Below, piece after piece: positions 26,820 through 35,405 of a stretch of DNA of 64,000 bases. The notes under the pieces are model-generated. The model did no database searches. It saw only the letters and a program-made list of their open reading frames with translations, and had not been told where the DNA came from. The position numbers and the translations under genes are program-made. Source of the DNA: an uncultured Microbulbifer sp. (lineage in GTDB: Bacteria; Pseudomonadota; Gammaproteobacteria; Pseudomonadales; Cellvibrionaceae); the NCBI RefSeq assembly GCF_947504145.1, contig NZ_CANNGQ010000001.1, positions 620,001-684,000 of the forward strand, read 5' to 3'. Within the stretch, counting starts at the first letter, position 1. The number at the start of each line of letters is the position of its first letter.

Positions 26820-28334
26820 TTAGCGACCGCCGAGCGGATCCTGCGGTGAAACACCGACCACACGGGCACCGGTAAAGAATTCGATCGACTGGGCGTGGCC
26901 TTCCTCGCCGAGTCCAGACAGCCCCCAGGCACCCCGCGGCGTTCCCTCACCAATGCTGAGCAAGCTGTAGCCATTGATTTTTACTCCGCCGGTGCGCATC
27001 CGCCGGGCAAAGGCGAAGGCGCGGTCGGTGCTCTCACTGTAAACGTAGCCCGCGAGGCCCAGATCGGTGCCGTTGGCCAGTGCCAGTGCTTCGCTGTCGT
27101 TCTTGAAGGTGTGTACCGTGGCCACCGGGCCGAATACTTCTTCGCGGGTGTCGTGCGCGACACAGCCGTCGACCAATGTCGGCGCAACGAAATACCCCGA
27201 AAGCGCCGGAAGTGGGGTGGTACTCAGCATGTGACCGCCACGGGCGGTCAGGCGTTCGAGATCTCTCTGTATCTGGTCGTACTGGCCCTGGTGCACCAGT
27301 GGGCCCATATCGCTGTCTTCATCCAGTGAATGCCCCAGTTTGATGGTCGACAGAATCGACAGCACCTTGTCGAGCAGCCGTTCCTTGAGGGATTCGTGGA
27401 CCAGAATCCTGCCGAGTGCGCGGCACCACTGGCCGTTTAAATTAGTGAGGCCGAAGGCGATTCCGGTCGCGGCTTTATCCAGGTCGGCGTCTTCCAATAC
27501 CACCAACTGATTGTTACCGCCCAGTTCCAATTGCGTTGGCACAAAGTCGTCGGCACAGGCCCGCGCGATGGCGCGGCCTCCCGTGAGCCCACCGGTAAAC
27601 GACACCGCCTTGATGCGCGGGTCTTCCACCATCTGACCGGCAATGGTGCGATCCCCCAGGGTCAGTTGGAAGGCGCCGGTGGGAAGCCCGGCCTTGTGAA
27701 TGGCGCGCGCCATCATCACCGCAGAGTGGGGCGTAAATTCCGAGGGTTTGAGGATGCAGGGCGCGCCCGCTGCGAGGGCACTGGCCACTTTGTGTGAGCC
27801 GATTGCCGTAGGCCCATTCCAGGGCGCGATCAGGAGCGCCGGCCCCCAGGGGCGGCGCAGGTAATCCACGGCGCCGCAGGGGCCAGGCACGGACTTGTCC
27901 AGGTGCCCCTCGCGCAGATAGGCGGCGGCACCGCGAAAGACCAGAGGCAGCAGTTTGGCCATTTTGCGCGTGGTGCGGATGATGGCCCCCGACGTGAGGC
28001 TGTCGGCGCGGCTGATGGTATCGGCGTAGTCATCGCCCGTCAGTTCATCGGCGACGCGCTCGAGGAGTGCGGCGCGTTCGACCGCTGGCATGTCTTCAAA
28101 CGTCGACTGCGCGTGGAGCCGATCTGCGGCCTCCAGGGCAGTCTGAACCTGCAAGCGATCCGAGCTGCGGCGCAACTGCATCGGCTGGCCGGTATTGGCA
28201 TCGTTCAGGTATAGCTGTCGATCCTGCGAGGGTGCTGAGAAGCTTCCGTCGATATAGTTTTGCAGTGCCGGTAATTCGAATTCGGCGCTGGTGGCGGTGT
28301 CGGAATCGTTCAAGGGTTCAAGCTCGCGGTCCAT
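26820..28334 (-). CDS. Aldehyde dehydrogenase (benzaldehyde-type)
   Basis: A 504-residue ALDH. It has NYIDGSFSAPSQ at the N-terminus, LELGGNNQLVVLED with the general-base Glu, NGQWCRALGR with the nucleophilic Cys, and EVFGPVATV. It is the last gene of a minus-strand operon (MFS 31543, RCCR-like 30145, lyase 29262, ALDH), 31 bp after the lyase gene. It is a different subfamily from the ALDH at 12739. It probably oxidises an aldehyde produced in the same pathway; substrate unknown. Confidence 0.92.
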   Translation of the reverse strand: MDRELEPLNDSDTATSAEFELPALQNYIDGSFSAPSQDRQLYLNDANTGQPMQLRRSSDRLQVQTALEAADRLHAQSTFEDMPAVERAALLERVADELTGDDYADTISRADSLTSGAIIRTTRKMAKLLPLVFRGAAAYLREGHLDKSVPGPCGAVDYLRRPWGPALLIAPWNGPTAIGSHKVASALAAGAPCILKPSEFTPHSAVMMARAIHKAGLPTGAFQLTLGDRTIAGQMVEDPRIKAVSFTGGLTGGRAIARACADDFVPTQLELGGNNQLVVLEDADLDKAATGIAFGLTNLNGQWCRALGRILVHESLKERLLDKVLSILSTIKLGHSLDEDSDMGPLVHQGQYDQIQRDLERLTARGGHMLSTTPLPALSGYFVAPTLVDGCVAHDTREEVFGPVATVHTFKNDSEALALANGTDLGLAGYVYSESTDRAFAFARRMRTGGVKINGYSLLSIGEGTPRGAWGLSGLGEEGHAQSIEFFTGARVVGVSPQDPLGGR

Positions 28335-28365
28335 AAATCTTTACCGTCTTGGTCCGTCGTCGTGG

Positions 28366-29262
28366 TTATTCGTATTGATAGGTTTTGCCCGCATTGAGCA
28401 AGTCCTCGGCACCCAACAGGTCGTTGATTGCCGTCAGGTCTACCATGCGATCGCGGTGCTCGCCCACATGTCCCTGGGATTTCAGGTCGCGCAACAACTG
28501 TTGCGCTGCGGGCAGGAACAGGTGCAGCAGGGATGCGGGGAACAGTGCAATTTTGTAGTTCAGAGCCTTCAGGTCCGCGGCACTGTGCACCGGAGAATTG
28601 CCACCTTCGACCAGATTGTGCACCAGTGGTACACGATCGCCAAAGCGGCGGCCGATTTCCTGCATTTGTTCCAGAGTCTGCGGTGCTTCCACAAAAAGCA
28701 GGTCTGCACCCGCGTCGAGGTAACGCTCTGCGCGCTCCAGGGCCTCATCAAAACCGTGGACACCAAGGGCATCGGTACGCGCAATGATGAGTGTGTTTTC
28801 ATCGTGGCGCGCGTCCAGTGCCGCGCGAATCTTGCCTTCCATTTCCCGCGCACTGATCACCTGCTTGCCGCTCATATGGCCGCAACGCTTCGGCATTAAC
28901 TGGTCTTCCATCTGCAGCGCAGATGCCCCGGCGCGCTCGAAGGTGCGTACCGTGCGCTGCACATTCAGCGCATTGCCAAAGCCGGTGTCCATATCTACGA
29001 TCAACGGCAGTGCGGTGCGCTCGCGAATCACCGCCACGGTTTCCGCAACTTCCGATGCGCTCACCAGCCCCATGTCCGGGCGGCCAAAGCGCGCGAAGGA
29101 TACGCAGGCGCCGGAGACAAACGCTGCGTGAAACCCCGCCTGTTCCACCAGGCGCGCGCTCAGGCCATCATAAATGCCCGGCGCCTGGAGCGCGTCATCG
29201 CTTGCAAGCAGCGCAGTCAGGGCGCGCGCGGACGCGGGCGGATTAGTGGAAGCTGAGATCAT
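28366..29262 (-). CDS. Isocitrate lyase/PEP mutase-family lyase (2,3-dimethylmalate/methylisocitrate lyase-like)
   Basis: A 298-residue TIM-barrel enzyme of the ICL/PEP mutase superfamily. It has PGIYDGLSARLVEQAGF, VDMDTGFGN for the Mg-binding acidic residues and MEDQLMPKRCGHMSGK, where the K-R-C-G-H loop carries the catalytic Cys of the C-C lyases rather than the mutases. Relatives cleave methylisocitrate, 2,3-dimethylmalate or oxaloacetate. The companion LeuC/LeuD-type hydratase at 59792-61929 would make dialkylmalates, so a dialkylmalate lyase giving a 2-oxoacid plus a short acid is a strong hypothesis. It lies 34 bp after an RCCR-like gene and 31 bp before an ALDH. Confidence 0.9.
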   Translation of the reverse strand: MISASTNPPASARALTALLASDDALQAPGIYDGLSARLVEQAGFHAAFVSGACVSFARFGRPDMGLVSASEVAETVAVIRERTALPLIVDMDTGFGNALNVQRTVRTFERAGASALQMEDQLMPKRCGHMSGKQVISAREMEGKIRAALDARHDENTLIIARTDALGVHGFDEALERAERYLDAGADLLFVEAPQTLEQMQEIGRRFGDRVPLVHNLVEGGNSPVHSAADLKALNYKIALFPASLLHLFLPAAQQLLRDLKSQGHVGEHRDRMVDLTAINDLLGAEDLLNAGKTYQYE

Positions 29263-29296
29263 GGCTGGGTTCTACCTTGGCATTGTCGCGGTGGGG

Positions 29297-30145
29297 TCAG
29301 ACCGTGGCTGCGGGGTCGCCCGCTGGGGCGCCTTCCCGTTCATCGGCGCACAGGATTCGCACCAGCCGGTCGGCAGTTTCCTTGCCTACAAGGCGCTCGG
29401 CGATGGGGTTTGCCGGGTCGAGGTGTACGATATTACTGCGCACACGGACGTCCCGTTCACGCAGGCGTTTGCGTTCGTCCTGGTCGGTGACGGTGCGCGC
29501 ATTTTTGACCAGTTCGAGCCAGTGATCGACGTAGGCGAAAATTTTGGGTTCCACTTTTTCCAGGTAGAACGCCAGCGGTACAACCCCCGCAAGTGCCACC
29601 GGTGAGAGGCTGGAGCGAATAAACGGCATAGCCGGGTTAAACGGTTTTACTCCGGCTTCAAAGAGCTCGTTTTGCAGGGCCATATAGGTGTCGTTCAGCG
29701 GCGCCAGATACTCCTGCAGGTGATCGGGCTCGCTCAATACTTCATAGCGGGGCATTGGGTCCACATAGAAAAAGGCGTCCGGCAAGGTGCCGAATGCCAT
29801 ACCCAGGTGCGGTATATCCACGCTGTCGTTCACATAGATTGTCAGGTGAATATTGGTGAAGGTTTTCTTCGGGCTGCCGATATTGGAATGGATGATCCAG
29901 TCGATGGGGGACTGGTCGCCGGTGAAGGTGCGCATACGCCCGATGGGCTCGCCATCCACATTGTTAAAACTGTGCAGGTCCGCGCAGCGATTGTCTTCGC
30001 GCAGTGACAGCACGGACGAAATTTTTTCCCACACGCGGTCACGGGTGGCCAGCACGGCGGTATAGGTTTCGCTGGTATCGATATGGTTGTCGCCATCCAG
30101 GTGCGCGGCGAATTCCTTGGTGAGCTTCTGTTTTGCTTCAGTCAC
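29297..30145 (-). CDS. Red chlorophyll catabolite reductase / bilin reductase-like protein (paralogue 2)
   Basis: A 282-residue protein with the shared pattern of the four RCCR-like paralogues: SPIDWIIHSNIG (residues 79-90, close to SPIDFVIGSWI in plant RCCR, from memory), IPHL (111-114), DPMPRYEVL (129-137), HLQEYL (142-147), and FIRSSLSP near the middle (FVRSAFSP in the plant enzyme). C-terminal helix VDHWLELVKNARTV and RKRLRERD match too. The start is GTG, with GGGAAG 8 bases before. It is second in an operon after an MFS transporter and before the ICL-type lyase. Reduction of a linear tetrapyrrole is proposed; a divergent activity is possible. Confidence 0.75.
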   Translation of the reverse strand: MTEAKQKLTKEFAAHLDGDNHIDTSETYTAVLATRDRVWEKISSVLSLREDNRCADLHSFNNVDGEPIGRMRTFTGDQSPIDWIIHSNIGSPKKTFTNIHLTIYVNDSVDIPHLGMAFGTLPDAFFYVDPMPRYEVLSEPDHLQEYLAPLNDTYMALQNELFEAGVKPFNPAMPFIRSSLSPVALAGVVPLAFYLEKVEPKIFAYVDHWLELVKNARTVTDQDERKRLRERDVRVRSNIVHLDPANPIAERLVGKETADRLVRILCADEREGAPAGDPAATV

Positions 30146-30226
30146 GGTGTTACTTCCCGAATAGTGCTAATGAATCTTCTGATCCGCGTATCTGCGGCTA
30201 TTTTATAGTCCCTGAAAGGGGATGGC

Positions 30227-31543
30227 TTACGCCCCCTGGGCGCTGGCGGTCTGGATGCTGGGTTTGCGCAGCAGGGCGAGGCTCCACAAACACACCAGGC
30301 CATTGAGCACGCCAAACAGCACAAACGGTGCGCTGGGTGCCACATGGGCGAACAAGAGCCCACCGCCGGAGGTGCCAACAAAAATGCCCACCGCACCCGC
30401 GACGCCAAAAAAGCCGATCACCGCGCCACGTTGTGCCGCTGGTGCCTGTTGCCCCACCAGTGCCTGGCTGCTCACAAATGCGCTGATCTCGGCAATGCCC
30501 ATCGCCAGCAGCAGGACCATCACCCAATCTGCAGTTGGGTCGCTGATCAGGAAGACGCCACCGTACACAGCGGCTGCCAGCCCGGAGGCGAGGGCGACGG
30601 CGGCGACACGGCTGATACGGTCGGCGATGTAGCCCATGAGCAGCGAGCCAATCAGTGCACCGCCCACCACCGCCAGGGTGCGCGGCACGGCCAGCTGGAA
30701 CATGGCTTCGCTGGGCGTCATGCCCAGTTCCCGTGTGCCGTACTGTACCAGCCACAGGGAGATGAAGGCGCCGGTTACCGCCAGATCGCCCCGGGATATA
30801 AACGCAGCCCCGTAAGACAGGGCGGTTTGCGGGTCGCGCGCGGCGCGCAGGCCGGAGCGCATATCGGCGAACAGATTCTGTGATGCTTTCGCCGCTCGCT
30901 GTGTTGCCGTGGCGAGCCCGGGTGCCAGGCCCAGGGCGACCACCGCCGCAGCCGCCACGCCCAGAGCGCCACCACAGGCGAAGGTGAGTTTTTGCGCGGT
31001 CAGCTCATCGAAGCCCTGACCGGTGAAGACTTTGGGCAGTACCGCCAGTAGTGGCGGAATAAACGCGCCGAAGGTGGCGGTGAGACCCTGCAGGCCGTTG
31101 GCGCGCCCGCGGGAGGATTCGCTGGCGTAGTCGGCGACCACGGTTACCATCATGCCAATCATTGCGGCACTGCCCACAGCGACCACCAGCCGGAACACCA
31201 CCAGCTGTGACACGCTGCTGGCATGGGGGTAGAGGATAAAGCCCAGGCCGGTGACCAGCAGGCCGAACACGTATACCGGGCGGCGCCCGATCCGATCAGA
31301 CAGGGCACCGAAGGTCCCCAGCAGCACAATAAACACCAGCTCCTGAAATGCACTGAGGTAGCCGGTCAGGGTGGCCTGCGCCTGCTGGTCAATGGCCATC
31401 ACCGCCAGCAGACCTGGCTGTAAAATGGCCAGAGCACCGGCGTAGCCAGACGAGATGAATACCGCAAAGAGATAGATCAGAAAATGGCGAGGCCGGATGG
31501 CGTCGGCGAGGGTGACGCCGAGCAGGCGGGGCGAATGATCCAT
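30227..31543 (-). CDS. Major facilitator superfamily transporter (paralogue of 7025-8368)
   Basis: A 438-residue 12-helix MFS carrier with FGALSDRIGRRP in the first cytoplasmic loop. It aligns by eye with the transporter at 7025-8368 (GRANGLQGLTATFG versus GRATGLQGVMNGFG; SLWLVQYGTRELGM versus TLWVTNYGTAELGM). It heads the operon with an RCCR-like gene, the ICL-type lyase and an ALDH. It likely imports or exports a substrate or product of these enzymes. Confidence 0.9.
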   Translation of the reverse strand: MDHSPRLLGVTLADAIRPRHFLIYLFAVFISSGYAGALAILQPGLLAVMAIDQQAQATLTGYLSAFQELVFIVLLGTFGALSDRIGRRPVYVFGLLVTGLGFILYPHASSVSQLVVFRLVVAVGSAAMIGMMVTVVADYASESSRGRANGLQGLTATFGAFIPPLLAVLPKVFTGQGFDELTAQKLTFACGGALGVAAAAVVALGLAPGLATATQRAAKASQNLFADMRSGLRAARDPQTALSYGAAFISRGDLAVTGAFISLWLVQYGTRELGMTPSEAMFQLAVPRTLAVVGGALIGSLLMGYIADRISRVAAVALASGLAAAVYGGVFLISDPTADWVMVLLLAMGIAEISAFVSSQALVGQQAPAAQRGAVIGFFGVAGAVGIFVGTSGGGLLFAHVAPSAPFVLFGVLNGLVCLWSLALLRKPSIQTASAQGA

Positions 31544-31678
31544 GGCGCAGCTCTCGGTTTTGGTTTTTTAACGGTTATTTGTCGGTCGTGGTCAGTTCGA
31601 GAACGCTGCTGACCATTCACACGCCCTCGCTAGAGCGTGACCAGAACCACAATGTAGCAATGGCAGTGAAACCGCTAT

Positions 31679-31692
31679 TTGCTTTTTATCAA
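31679..31692 (+). promoter_or_regulatory. FNR-like site between divergent MFS and exported-protein genes
   Basis: TTGCTTTTTATCAA has a perfect ATCAA half and one mismatch (C for A) in the left half. It lies midway in the 282-bp intergenic region, 136 bp from the MFS start and 134 bp from the plus-strand start at 31826. Nothing else was seen there beyond AT-rich spacing. Confidence 0.4.
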
Positions 31693-31825
31693 CTTCCCGG
31701 GTGGCACCTGTGTGACATTGGGCCACACCGGTGATCCAGCGCTAGAATCCGGCCGTAGATGCCTGGGAATCCTGTTGATTGATACTGCGCCGTTCGACCT
31801 GGCCCTGTTAAAGGAAAAGCCCCTC

Positions 31826-32581
31826 ATGTATACCACCTGCCGATCTGTGACCGCTATCGTCGGCCTTACCATCGCCATAGCGAACGCCGCTGGAGCTGCA
31901 GAGCCCAGCGAGGCGGTGGTTGCACCGCCGTTGCACACCGGCCCCGACTACTGCGCCACCATGCAGCAGTTTATTGCCGGTACCCGCATTAACCCGGAGA
32001 CCATTCAATACAGCGGCGACGACTACGATGTCGGTTTCAAAAAATCCAAGCCCACCGCACAGCCTCTGGTCATTCACCAGTACGTCGGCTATCAGATGCC
32101 CAGTGGCAAAACACAAGCAATGCCAGTCACTGTTTCCTGCAAGCTCAAGACCGCCGAGCGGATTCGCACTGCGCATGCCGGGTTGACGGAAGACGCGGCG
32201 GCTGCGGATGAAGACCGTACCTGCCAGCAATGGACCGAAGCGATGCTGGATGCAGTATACGGGGCAGCCGATGGCGCGGCGGAAGCGGGGACCACATCGG
32301 AGGCCACATCGAGCAATACATTATTACCGCGAGAACGTGTCCGTCTGGAAAAAGAAAATAATGTCTACATCGGCCCACTGTGGGTGAACCCCTTCCCATT
32401 CCAGGCCGCTTATCAGGCCGGGGGCGATCTGCACCTGCGCAGCAAGGCCCTGCACGCGGAGTACACGCGCTGGATGCCACTGCCGGACAGCTTTATGGGC
32501 ACCCATTACTGCCACACCATCGCGCCGGAGTATCTGCAGGCATTACTGAAAAGTGAGCTGGAGGCACCGGGCCTGGAGTGA
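31826..32581 (+). CDS. Exported protein of unknown function
   Basis: A 251-residue protein with a signal peptide (MYTTCRSVTAIVGLTIAIANAAGAAEP), so probably periplasmic. The mature part has several Cys (PDYCATM, VSCKLKT, DRTCQQW, THYCHTI), which may pair as disulfides, and ends in a short helix-rich region. AAGGA stands 10 bases before the ATG; longer in-frame starts begin 49 codons upstream without a good site. Its family was not recognised. It stands alone between a divergent MFS operon and a convergent RCCR-like gene. Confidence 0.75.
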   Translation: MYTTCRSVTAIVGLTIAIANAAGAAEPSEAVVAPPLHTGPDYCATMQQFIAGTRINPETIQYSGDDYDVGFKKSKPTAQPLVIHQYVGYQMPSGKTQAMPVTVSCKLKTAERIRTAHAGLTEDAAAADEDRTCQQWTEAMLDAVYGAADGAAEAGTTSEATSSNTLLPRERVRLEKENNVYIGPLWVNPFPFQAAYQAGGDLHLRSKALHAEYTRWMPLPDSFMGTHYCHTIAPEYLQALLKSELEAPGLE

Positions 32582-32593
32582 GCCCGAGTCGAT

Positions 32594-32617
32594 AAAAAAA
32601 CCGCCCAAAACGGGCGG
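32594..32617 (-). terminator. Terminator of the epimerase-SDR-RCCR operon
   Basis: On the minus strand CCGCCC / GGGCGG form a stem followed by seven Ts. It lies 69 bp past the stop of the RCCR-like gene ending at 32686 and just after the convergent gene ending at 32581. Confidence 0.85.
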
Positions 32618-32685
32618 TAAAGCGTTTCACCTTAGAGCGATGAAAATTTGGTGCAGTGCCAACATGGCAATGCACTTGGGTCCGG

Positions 32686-33495
32686 TTAGCGCAATATTCT
32701 GGCCATTTGCGACTCGCCCATACGCAGGGACAGCATTTCTTTTACCCCATCACTGCCAAACACCTGCTCGGCGAGTTTGTTCATCGGGTCCCGCTCGTAA
32801 CACAGGCGGCGCAGGGTATGGTCGGTGGTGCGCAGCAGCGCCCGGTCTGCCGTGGGTACCGGTTGCGCCTTGTCGTACCAGCTCAGCCAATGTTCCAGCA
32901 TGGATTCCGCGTAATCTTCAAGAACGGAAATGTTGCTGTCGTTCAGGTCTGCGGTCAGGCTCTGGGTGGATGGGTTGACCAGAGTGCGCATATAGGGGCC
33001 ATGGCTGACCGACCACTGGAAATTCGGGTTGCCGCGCAGGGCCAGGTATTCGCTATTGATGGGCGCGTAGTAGCGGTCCAGATAGTCCGTATCCAGCATC
33101 AGGTTACGGCGCGGCATAAAGTCAAAGTAAAAGAACAACTTCGGAATGGTGCCAAATACCATCACAAAATGGGGGACGTCGGTGTCCTGTCCGAGGTAGG
33201 CGGTGGCATTCATATCCAGAATGCTCGCTTTCCGGTTGCCCAGCCAGGAATTCACCAGCCACTCGCAATCGCCCCCACTCCATGCCTGAAACGATCCTTC
33301 AAATTCACCATTGGGCGATTGATAGTACTCCCGGTCTCGGCAATTGGGCTCCAGTTCAAGGTGATCGAAACGGCTGGCGATTTTGCCTTTTATCCGTGTC
33401 AGAATCCCCCAGCAGCGCTCCCACGCGCGGCTGACATCTACATCGGGATTTTCCGCGAGAAACTGGTCAATGGTCTTTGTGTCCGTGTGCAGCAT
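32686..33495 (-). CDS. Red chlorophyll catabolite reductase-like protein (paralogue 3)
   Basis: A 269-residue protein and the clearest RCCR look-alike of the four. It has WLVNSWLG (79-86), VPHF (107-110), FYFDFMPRRNLMLD (122-135), YLDRYY (138-143), GPYMRTLVNPS, a helix ending EHWLSWYDKA, and a C-terminal TLRRLCYERDP...AEQVFG. From memory, plant RCCR has the same order: P-x-FVVE, LDLPHRKDLVL, YLKEYYQ, FVRSAFSP, LEVWLERC and LERRDKSFRRK. AGGAG precedes the ATG by 8 bases. It lies 19 bp after an NOL-like SDR gene, pairing two chlorophyll-breakdown enzyme types in one operon with an FNR-type box upstream. Confidence 0.8.
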   Translation of the reverse strand: MLHTDTKTIDQFLAENPDVDVSRAWERCWGILTRIKGKIASRFDHLELEPNCRDREYYQSPNGEFEGSFQAWSGGDCEWLVNSWLGNRKASILDMNATAYLGQDTDVPHFVMVFGTIPKLFFYFDFMPRRNLMLDTDYLDRYYAPINSEYLALRGNPNFQWSVSHGPYMRTLVNPSTQSLTADLNDSNISVLEDYAESMLEHWLSWYDKAQPVPTADRALLRTTDHTLRRLCYERDPMNKLAEQVFGSDGVKEMLSLRMGESQMARILR

Positions 33496-33514
33496 AGCTG
33501 GGCTCCTGGAGGCG

Positions 33515-34324
33515 TTAGAGTCCGTGTTGTAAAAATTGGTCCGGGCGCTTGCGGAATAGTCCCGCCAGCATCCGCCCGGCGATTTTCCCGCCGTTCAGCC
33601 AGGCAATTTTCTGCCCGCTTTTTTTGGTTTCGAGCATGCGTTTAGCCAAGTAGGGGGCAACGGTATCCACCTGATCGACCAGGTTGTTCATGAGTTTTCG
33701 TGAGCGGGCGAAGGTCTCGGGATTTTCCTGCGCCTCGCGGATGATCGCTTCGGTAATGACCATCCCCGGGCGGATTTTTCCTACAAGCACGCCGGTGTTT
33801 TTGAGCTCTTTGGTCAGCGCATTGGTGAAGTAATCCAGCGCGCGTTTCGTGGAGCCGTAAATACCCATACCGGGAAAGTATTCCCCATCGCTACCGCCGC
33901 CGAGGATATTGAATATTTTCCCTTCGCCCTGACCGGACATGCCTTTGGCAGCTACCCGACATCCATTAATCGTGCCGATCAGATTGGTCTGTACCATGCG
34001 CTGAATTTCACTGGCGGGTATATCCAGAATGCTCCAGCCAGTGCGTGCGAGACCGGCATTGTTGATCCACAGGTCAACCTGGGAAAATTCGCTTTTTGTG
34101 TAGTCCCACAGGGCCTGAACCTGCTCTGGCTGTGTCGTATCGCAGGGGAAAAAGCGCGCTTGCGGCAGATTTCTCTGACACTGGTCGGCGACTTTACTCT
34201 GAGAATTCTGTGTGGTTTCGGCATTACTTCCGCAGAAAACCACGTTGTGGCCGGACAGGAGAAATGCTTTTCCGAGACCGAAGCCTATGCCTTTGCTGCT
34301 GCCTGTGATTACCACCGAGGCCAT
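33515..34324 (-). CDS. Short-chain dehydrogenase, NOL/NYC1 (chlorophyll b reductase)-like, paralogue 2
   Basis: A 269-residue SDR with GSSKGIGFG, VDLWINNAG and YGSTKRALDY. The segment before the catalytic Tyr, KIFNILGGGSDGEYFPGMGIYGSTKR, follows the HIFN-x-DGAGSDG...YGATKR pattern of plant NOL/NYC1. The normal catalytic Ser position is again replaced by the Gly-rich GGGSDG loop. It lies between an epimerase-like gene and the RCCR-like gene at 33495, all on one strand with gaps of 62 and 19 bp. A reductase for a formyl or keto group on a tetrapyrrole fits best; general carbonyl reduction is the alternative. Confidence 0.83.
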   Translation of the reverse strand: MASVVITGSSKGIGFGLGKAFLLSGHNVVFCGSNAETTQNSQSKVADQCQRNLPQARFFPCDTTQPEQVQALWDYTKSEFSQVDLWINNAGLARTGWSILDIPASEIQRMVQTNLIGTINGCRVAAKGMSGQGEGKIFNILGGGSDGEYFPGMGIYGSTKRALDYFTNALTKELKNTGVLVGKIRPGMVITEAIIREAQENPETFARSRKLMNNLVDQVDTVAPYLAKRMLETKKSGQKIAWLNGGKIAGRMLAGLFRKRPDQFLQHGL

Positions 34325-34386
34325 AAAATACCTTTAAAGAGTTTTGTTTTTAGTGTCTGCTTTTATTGAGCAGAATTGTGTCTGTG

Positions 34387-35253
34387 CTATGCGGGCGACT
34401 CCGTTGGAATCAGGTCTGCATTGGGGTCCGGGTGCAGTACCCGGTAGCCGGTGCGGTATATTTTTTCTGCGGATATCTTTCGCTGTGGTGCCTTGATGCT
34501 GTTCAGGTATTCCAGGGGCGCTAATTCTTCACGGGCACAGATGGCATCGAAGATCTGTTTGTTGGTTGCGGGGGTGCGCAGGTTGTCGCATACGTTGTAT
34601 ACCCCCTGTAATTTTTGGCCAATTGCATGGAATACCGCGCTTACCACATCTTCGAAGTGAATGGCATAGAGCAGGGCATCTGCACCAAACAGTGTCTTGC
34701 CGCTAAAATAGGAGTGGGCCATTTTCACCCGTTCCGGGAAACTCAGGTCGCCGGGTGCGCCGTGCATGTCCGGGAAGCGCAGAACGCAGCCCGCTGTGCC
34801 GCCGAGAACCGCCTGTTCGGCTTCCTGATAGTAGCGGGAGGAGGGTTCTTCATGGTTCGAGGTGGGTGTCTCCTCAGTGATTGGGCCGGTATCAGGCCCG
34901 CCGTCGCCGTAGACGGAGAAAGAAGACAAAAATACCGTGGGAATACCGGTGTTCGCCGCATTGTGGCAGCTGTCGACCAACACTTCCCGATAGTGTGTGT
35001 GGCGCTCTTCCACGGTGCGGGTATTTTTAACATTGGGTGCGACGGTGACGACAATCTGGTCGCAACTCTCGGCTGCCAGTGCCACTTTTTCCGCCTCGCT
35101 GCCGCGCAGTACGTGGACTTTGTTCGCGATGGTTTCCAGTTCCGCCACTTTTTCCGGTGTTGTGGTGGTGCCGACCACATAGTGGCCTTCGTTTTTCAAA
35201 CGTGTGGCGAGGGCTTTGCCCACATGGCCCATACCCAGAATGAGAATTTTCAA
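34387..35253 (-). CDS. NAD(P)-binding epimerase/reductase-like protein (extended SDR)
   Basis: A 288-residue Rossmann protein with LILGMGHVGKALA at the N-terminus and VFLSSFSVYGDGG (the Ser and Tyr region of extended SDRs), but no standard YxxxK spacing; R-Y-Y-Q-E-A-E replaces it. It resembles the YeeZ-like NAD-dependent epimerase/dehydratase group. The start is TTG at 35253, with AAGGAG 7 bases before, which clearly decides it. It opens the operon with the NOL-like SDR and RCCR-like genes; a perfect FNR consensus lies 120 bp upstream. Its substrate is unknown. Confidence 0.82.
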   Translation of the reverse strand: MKILILGMGHVGKALATRLKNEGHYVVGTTTTPEKVAELETIANKVHVLRGSEAEKVALAAESCDQIVVTVAPNVKNTRTVEERHTHYREVLVDSCHNAANTGIPTVFLSSFSVYGDGGPDTGPITEETPTSNHEEPSSRYYQEAEQAVLGGTAGCVLRFPDMHGAPGDLSFPERVKMAHSYFSGKTLFGADALLYAIHFEDVVSAVFHAIGQKLQGVYNVCDNLRTPATNKQIFDAICAREELAPLEYLNSIKAPQRKISAEKIYRTGYRVLHPDPNADLIPTESPA

Positions 35254-35372
35254 TTTCCAGCTCCTTCATTGGGGAATTTTTTCGTTATTTTTCAATGCCC
35301 ATCGAAAAACGCCAGGCGATCGGCTTCTGGAACTTCACCAGGGCAAATTAGGTAATTGGCGTGTGGGGCACA

Positions 35373-35386
35373 TTGATCAATATCAA
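35373..35386 (-). promoter_or_regulatory. Perfect FNR consensus before the epimerase-SDR-RCCR operon
   Basis: TTGATCAATATCAA is an exact TTGAT-N4-ATCAA. It lies between the stop of the DUF1838 gene (35406) and the TTG start at 35253, so an operon promoter here is likely. It is the best site of the set. Confidence 0.75.
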
Positions 35387-35405
35387 AAACCTGTGCCGGG
35401 CCGGT

